Assembly (NCBI RefSeq): GCF_001648895.1 | Contig: NZ_LXUF01000011.1 | Location: 248,001 to 312,000, forward strand | DNA length: 64,000 nucleotides | DNA from: Methylovorus sp. MM2 | GTDB lineage: Bacteria; Pseudomonadota; Gammaproteobacteria; Burkholderiales; Methylophilaceae | Reading direction: 5' to 3' | In this document: positions 61,647 through 64,000 of the stretch, piece by piece | Numbering within the stretch: position 1 is the stretch's first letter | How the letters are laid out: every line of letters starts with the position of its first letter | Notes under the pieces: model-generated | Databases searched by the model: none | What the model saw: the letters and a program-made list of their open reading frames with translations, nothing else | Told to the model about the DNA's origin: nothing | Made by a program: the position numbers and the translations under genes

Positions 61647-63086
61647 ATGCATTCAAAATTTAATAAATTCGGTTTGATCACTGTCAGTGTCGCTATGGGC
61701 GTCATGCTCAGCCTGACTTATTCTGCCATTGCCGATAAAGAAACGAAATCTGAACTACCTCTTGATGATTTGCGTGCATTTGCTGAAGTCTTCGGCAAAA
61801 TCAAAAGTGACTATGTCGAACCTGTAGAAGATAAAAAACTGATCAGTGAAGCGATCAACGGCATGCTTTCAGGCCTTGATCCACACTCCGCATATCTTGA
61901 TGCTGACGCATTCAAAGACCTTCAGGCTGGAACCCAAGGCGAATTCGGTGGTTTAGGTATCGAAGTAGGTATGGAAGACGGCTTTGTGAAGGTCGTATCC
62001 CCTATCGAAGATACACCTGCTTATAAAGCTGGCATCAAAAGTGGTGATTTGATCGTCAAACTGGATGACACCCCTGTAAAAGGGATGACGCTGAATGATG
62101 CTGTAAAACGTATGCGCGGGAAACCAAATACCCCCATTACTTTGACCATATTACGCAAGGGTGAAGCGAAACCTGTCATCGTGACAGTGACTCGCGCAAT
62201 CATCAAAACACAAAGTGTGAAATACAAGCTTACTGAGCCTGGTTATGCCTATGTGCGCATCACACAATTCCAGGAACATACTGGTGAAGATTTAGCCAAA
62301 GCACTGAAAACCATGCACGATGAAAATAAGGGGCCTTTCAAAGGTTTGATCCTTGATCTACGCAACAATCCAGGCGGTCTATTGAATGCAGCCGTTGGTG
62401 TATCTGCGGCGTTCATCCCTAAAGGTGAGCTAGTCGTTTACACAGAAGGCCGCACAGAAGATGCGAAGATGCGCCTGACTGCAAACCCTGAGAACTATGT
62501 GCGCGGTGGTGTACGTGATGATTACCTGAAAGACGAATTCGCTGACATTAAGACCGTGCCAATGGCGATTCTGGTCAATGGGGGCTCAGCTTCTGCTTCG
62601 GAGATTGTCGCTGGTGCACTTCAAGATCATCAACGTGCGATCATCATGGGCACACAAAGCTTTGGTAAAGGTTCTGTACAAACGATCTTACCAATGAATA
62701 ACGGAACCGCGATCAAACTGACCACTGCGCGTTACTTCACCCCTAAAGGCCGCTCCATTCAAGCCAAGGGTATCGTGCCTGACATCACGGTGGAAGAAGG
62801 GACCGTTAGCACAGCTGATTCAGGTATAAACCTGCGCGAGGCTGATCTGACACACCACTTAACCAACCCTAAAGATGGTGAAGTGCCAGCGACAGAGGCT
62901 CCTCCAGCACCAGCCATTGCTCCTGCGACTGCACCAGCAGGTAGTGATAGCAAGGAAAAGAGCAAGGATGATAAAGATAAGTCTTCTGATAAACCAGCTC
63001 CTTTAGAGCCAGGTTCTAAGAGCGATTATCAATTCAACCAAGCCTTGAACCTGTTAAAAGGTTTGCAAATCCTGCAACATAAATAA
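61647..63086 (+). CDS. S41 C-terminal processing protease
   Basis: A CtpA/Prc-type periplasmic protease of 479 residues with a signal peptide (about 1-27). A PDZ domain lies near residues 95-170 (FGGLGIEVGMEDGFVKVVSP), and the catalytic Ser is in VNGGSASASEIVAGAL with Lys about 25 residues later in GTQSFGKGSVQTI. The C-terminal 60 residues are low-complexity (Ala/Pro, then Lys/Asp/Ser). It trims C-termini of exported proteins. ATG 61647 is used, with AAGGAA nine bases upstream; a TTG at 61638 is unlikely. Confidence 0.93.
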   Translation: MHSKFNKFGLITVSVAMGVMLSLTYSAIADKETKSELPLDDLRAFAEVFGKIKSDYVEPVEDKKLISEAINGMLSGLDPHSAYLDADAFKDLQAGTQGEFGGLGIEVGMEDGFVKVVSPIEDTPAYKAGIKSGDLIVKLDDTPVKGMTLNDAVKRMRGKPNTPITLTILRKGEAKPVIVTVTRAIIKTQSVKYKLTEPGYAYVRITQFQEHTGEDLAKALKTMHDENKGPFKGLILDLRNNPGGLLNAAVGVSAAFIPKGELVVYTEGRTEDAKMRLTANPENYVRGGVRDDYLKDEFADIKTVPMAILVNGGSASASEIVAGALQDHQRAIIMGTQSFGKGSVQTILPMNNGTAIKLTTARYFTPKGRSIQAKGIVPDITVEEGTVSTADSGINLREADLTHHLTNPKDGEVPATEAPPAPAIAPATAPAGSDSKEKSKDDKDKSSDKPAPLEPGSKSDYQFNQALNLLKGLQILQHK

Positions 63087-63092
63087 AATAAT

Positions 63093-63121
63093 GAGGCCGT
63101 CATCATCATGATGGCGGTCTC
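63093..63121 (+). terminator. hairpin after the S41 protease
   Basis: A 12-bp stem GAGGCCGTCATC / GATGGCGGTCTC (two G-U pairs) with a five-base loop ATCAT, six bases after the protease stop and 26 bases before coq7. No T-tract follows, so it is a possible terminator or processing site. Confidence 0.55.
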
Positions 63122-63147
63122 AGTCAAAATGGACACATCCCAATACG

Positions 63148-63768
63148 ATGCTTGATCGCTTTATCATCGAATTCGACACTGGTTTAAGAACCCTTTTTGC
63201 CGAAGCGCATACTGGCAGACCATACCCAGACAATGCGATCAAAGAAACCCTAAGTGAGAAAAAAGATAAATCACGCTCGATATCACTTATGCGTGTCAAT
63301 CATAGTGGCGAGGTATGTGCGCAAGCCCTTTATAGCGGACAGTCACTAACGGCAGACAACCCTGAAACTGCCGAGGCGCTTAAAGAAGCTGCTAAAGAAG
63401 AGACAGAGCATCTCGCTTGGTGTGAAAAGCGCATCAAAGAGTTAGGTGGCAGAACAAGTCTCCTTAACCCCATCCTTTATGCAGGATCTTTTAGCTTGGG
63501 TGCTATCGCTGGCGCATTAGGCGACAAATGGAATCTCGGTTTTCTTGCAGAAACGGAACATCAGGTAGAAAAACATCTCGAAAAACATCTTTCTCTACTA
63601 CCAGAGCATGACGATAAAAGTCGGGCGATTGTGACTCAAATGCAGCATGACGAGGCAGCACATGCAGAAACCGCGATTGAGCATGGAGGTGCCGAACTAC
63701 CCAGACCGATTAAATCTGCAATGCAGCTTTTTTCAAAACTCATGACCACTACTACGTATCATCTATGA
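63148..63768 (+). CDS. coq7: demethoxyubiquinone monooxygenase
   Basis: A 206-residue ferritin-fold diiron hydroxylase of the COQ7/CAT5 family, which adds the last hydroxyl in ubiquinone synthesis. The iron ligands are Glu in [17 protein letters not shown] in [11 protein letters not shown], Glu in [15 protein letters not shown], and EAAH in [13 protein letters not shown]. Some bacteria use UbiF instead; here Coq7 is present, together with ubiB in the window. It overlaps the next gene by four bases (ATGA). Confidence 0.94.
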   Translation: MLDRFIIEFDTGLRTLFAEAHTGRPYPDNAIKETLSEKKDKSRSISLMRVNHSGEVCAQALYSGQSLTADNPETAEALKEAAKEETEHLAWCEKRIKELGGRTSLLNPILYAGSFSLGAIAGALGDKWNLGFLAETEHQVEKHLEKHLSLLPEHDDKSRAIVTQMQHDEAAHAETAIEHGGAELPRPIKSAMQLFSKLMTTTTYHL

Positions 63769-64000
63769 CAAAATTCAGTGAAATACTGGCCACATTAGAG
63801 CCAGCAGACCACGTTCAAAAAATCGAATTATTCAATCCAGATGGCACGCAAGCTGGCTTGATCGAGAATAAACCAGGCAGCCAAGGTTCGATCAAGGTTT
63901 ACCATCATCTTTGGAAAAAATACGGCAGTATTAATACTGATGCCGCAAAAGATGGATTAGTGATCTATGCAGAGCATACGAGTGATGCGGAGAGTAATGC
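63765..64000 (+). CDS. DUF2322-type protein, C-terminus outside window
   Basis: A small gene that starts in the coq7 stop (ATGA) and runs off the right edge after about 78 codons. The visible part opens [20 protein letters not shown] and continues [20 protein letters not shown] and [14 protein letters not shown], which I recall as typical of DUF2322, an uncharacterised family of about 100 residues in betaproteobacteria. Coupling to coq7 is notable but its role is unknown. Confidence 0.75.
   Translation, partial: MTKFSEILATLEPADHVQKIELFNPDGTQAGLIENKPGSQGSIKVYHHLWKKYGSINTDAAKDGLVIYAEHTSDAESN

Noticed and set aside
1-64000. CRISPR array, prophage or insertion sequence
   Set aside because: No regularly spaced repeats, integrase, transposase or phage structural gene was seen on reading both strands.

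Overview
The window looks like chromosomal DNA of a moderate-to-low GC betaproteobacterial methylotroph, most likely of the family Methylophilaceae (Methylotenera-like). The strongest sign is an intact mxaR-S-A-C-K-L block (14815-20110), the accessory genes for methanol dehydrogenase maturation. The housekeeping genes fit as well (proS, queA, tsaB-rimI-udg, coq7, ubiB, ctp protease, a DUF2322-type gene). The taxonomic call is inference; no rRNA is present. One tRNA gene, tRNA-Leu(CAA), lies at 29505-29589. No IS element, prophage or CRISPR array was recognised.

Layout. 1-7915: 3' part of the pepN gene's coding region is cut off by the window edge, then a hydrolase/SDR/small secreted protein operon diverging from a TetR-MFS operon over two matching palindromes, then a peroxiredoxin-glutathione reductase pair. 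7916-12640: an accessory region with an orphan Rhs-core metallopeptidase, a transglutaminase-like/TPR protein, a Rhs-type toxin tail with a possible immunity gene, and a cluster of very small genes (two related 65-aa proteins around two overlapping YodC/DUF2158-like genes). 12868-14550: GT14 glycosyltransferase, MgtC-family protein, small ORF. 14815-20931: mxaRSACKL plus an unknown membrane gene. 20962-24561: TetR, GNAT, a divergent DRE-TIM metallolyase-like protein, PAS-GGDEF cyclase. 24569-29307: an extracytoplasmic flavin electron-transfer operon (PepSY, DUF2271, DUF4198, ApbE, flavodoxin-type reductase). 29505-42457: ordinary housekeeping genes.

42547-54978 holds two convergent gene sets of the transglutaminase/ATP-grasp/alpha-E family. 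Set 1 (+ strand) is transglutaminase-DUF2126, a fused ATP-grasp/alpha-E protein and a second transglutaminase. Set 2 (- strand) is separate ATP-grasp, alpha-E, a transglutaminase whose usual catalytic Cys is Gly, a protein with an HPPD-like VOC metal triad, and the proteasome-like peptidase Anbu. This is the most interesting region: a predicted peptide-synthesis and proteolysis system that in this genome carries an apparent dioxygenase-like member.

55124-64000: ubiB with a small helical neighbour, NlpC/P60 peptidase, ZIP transporter, sodA, a ferritin-like protein cotranscribed with a degenerate EAL protein, a SelW-like protein, a ctp protease, coq7 and the start of a DUF2322-type gene. Good Fur boxes lie upstream of sodA and of the EAL/ferritin pair, which points to an iron and oxidative-stress regulon.
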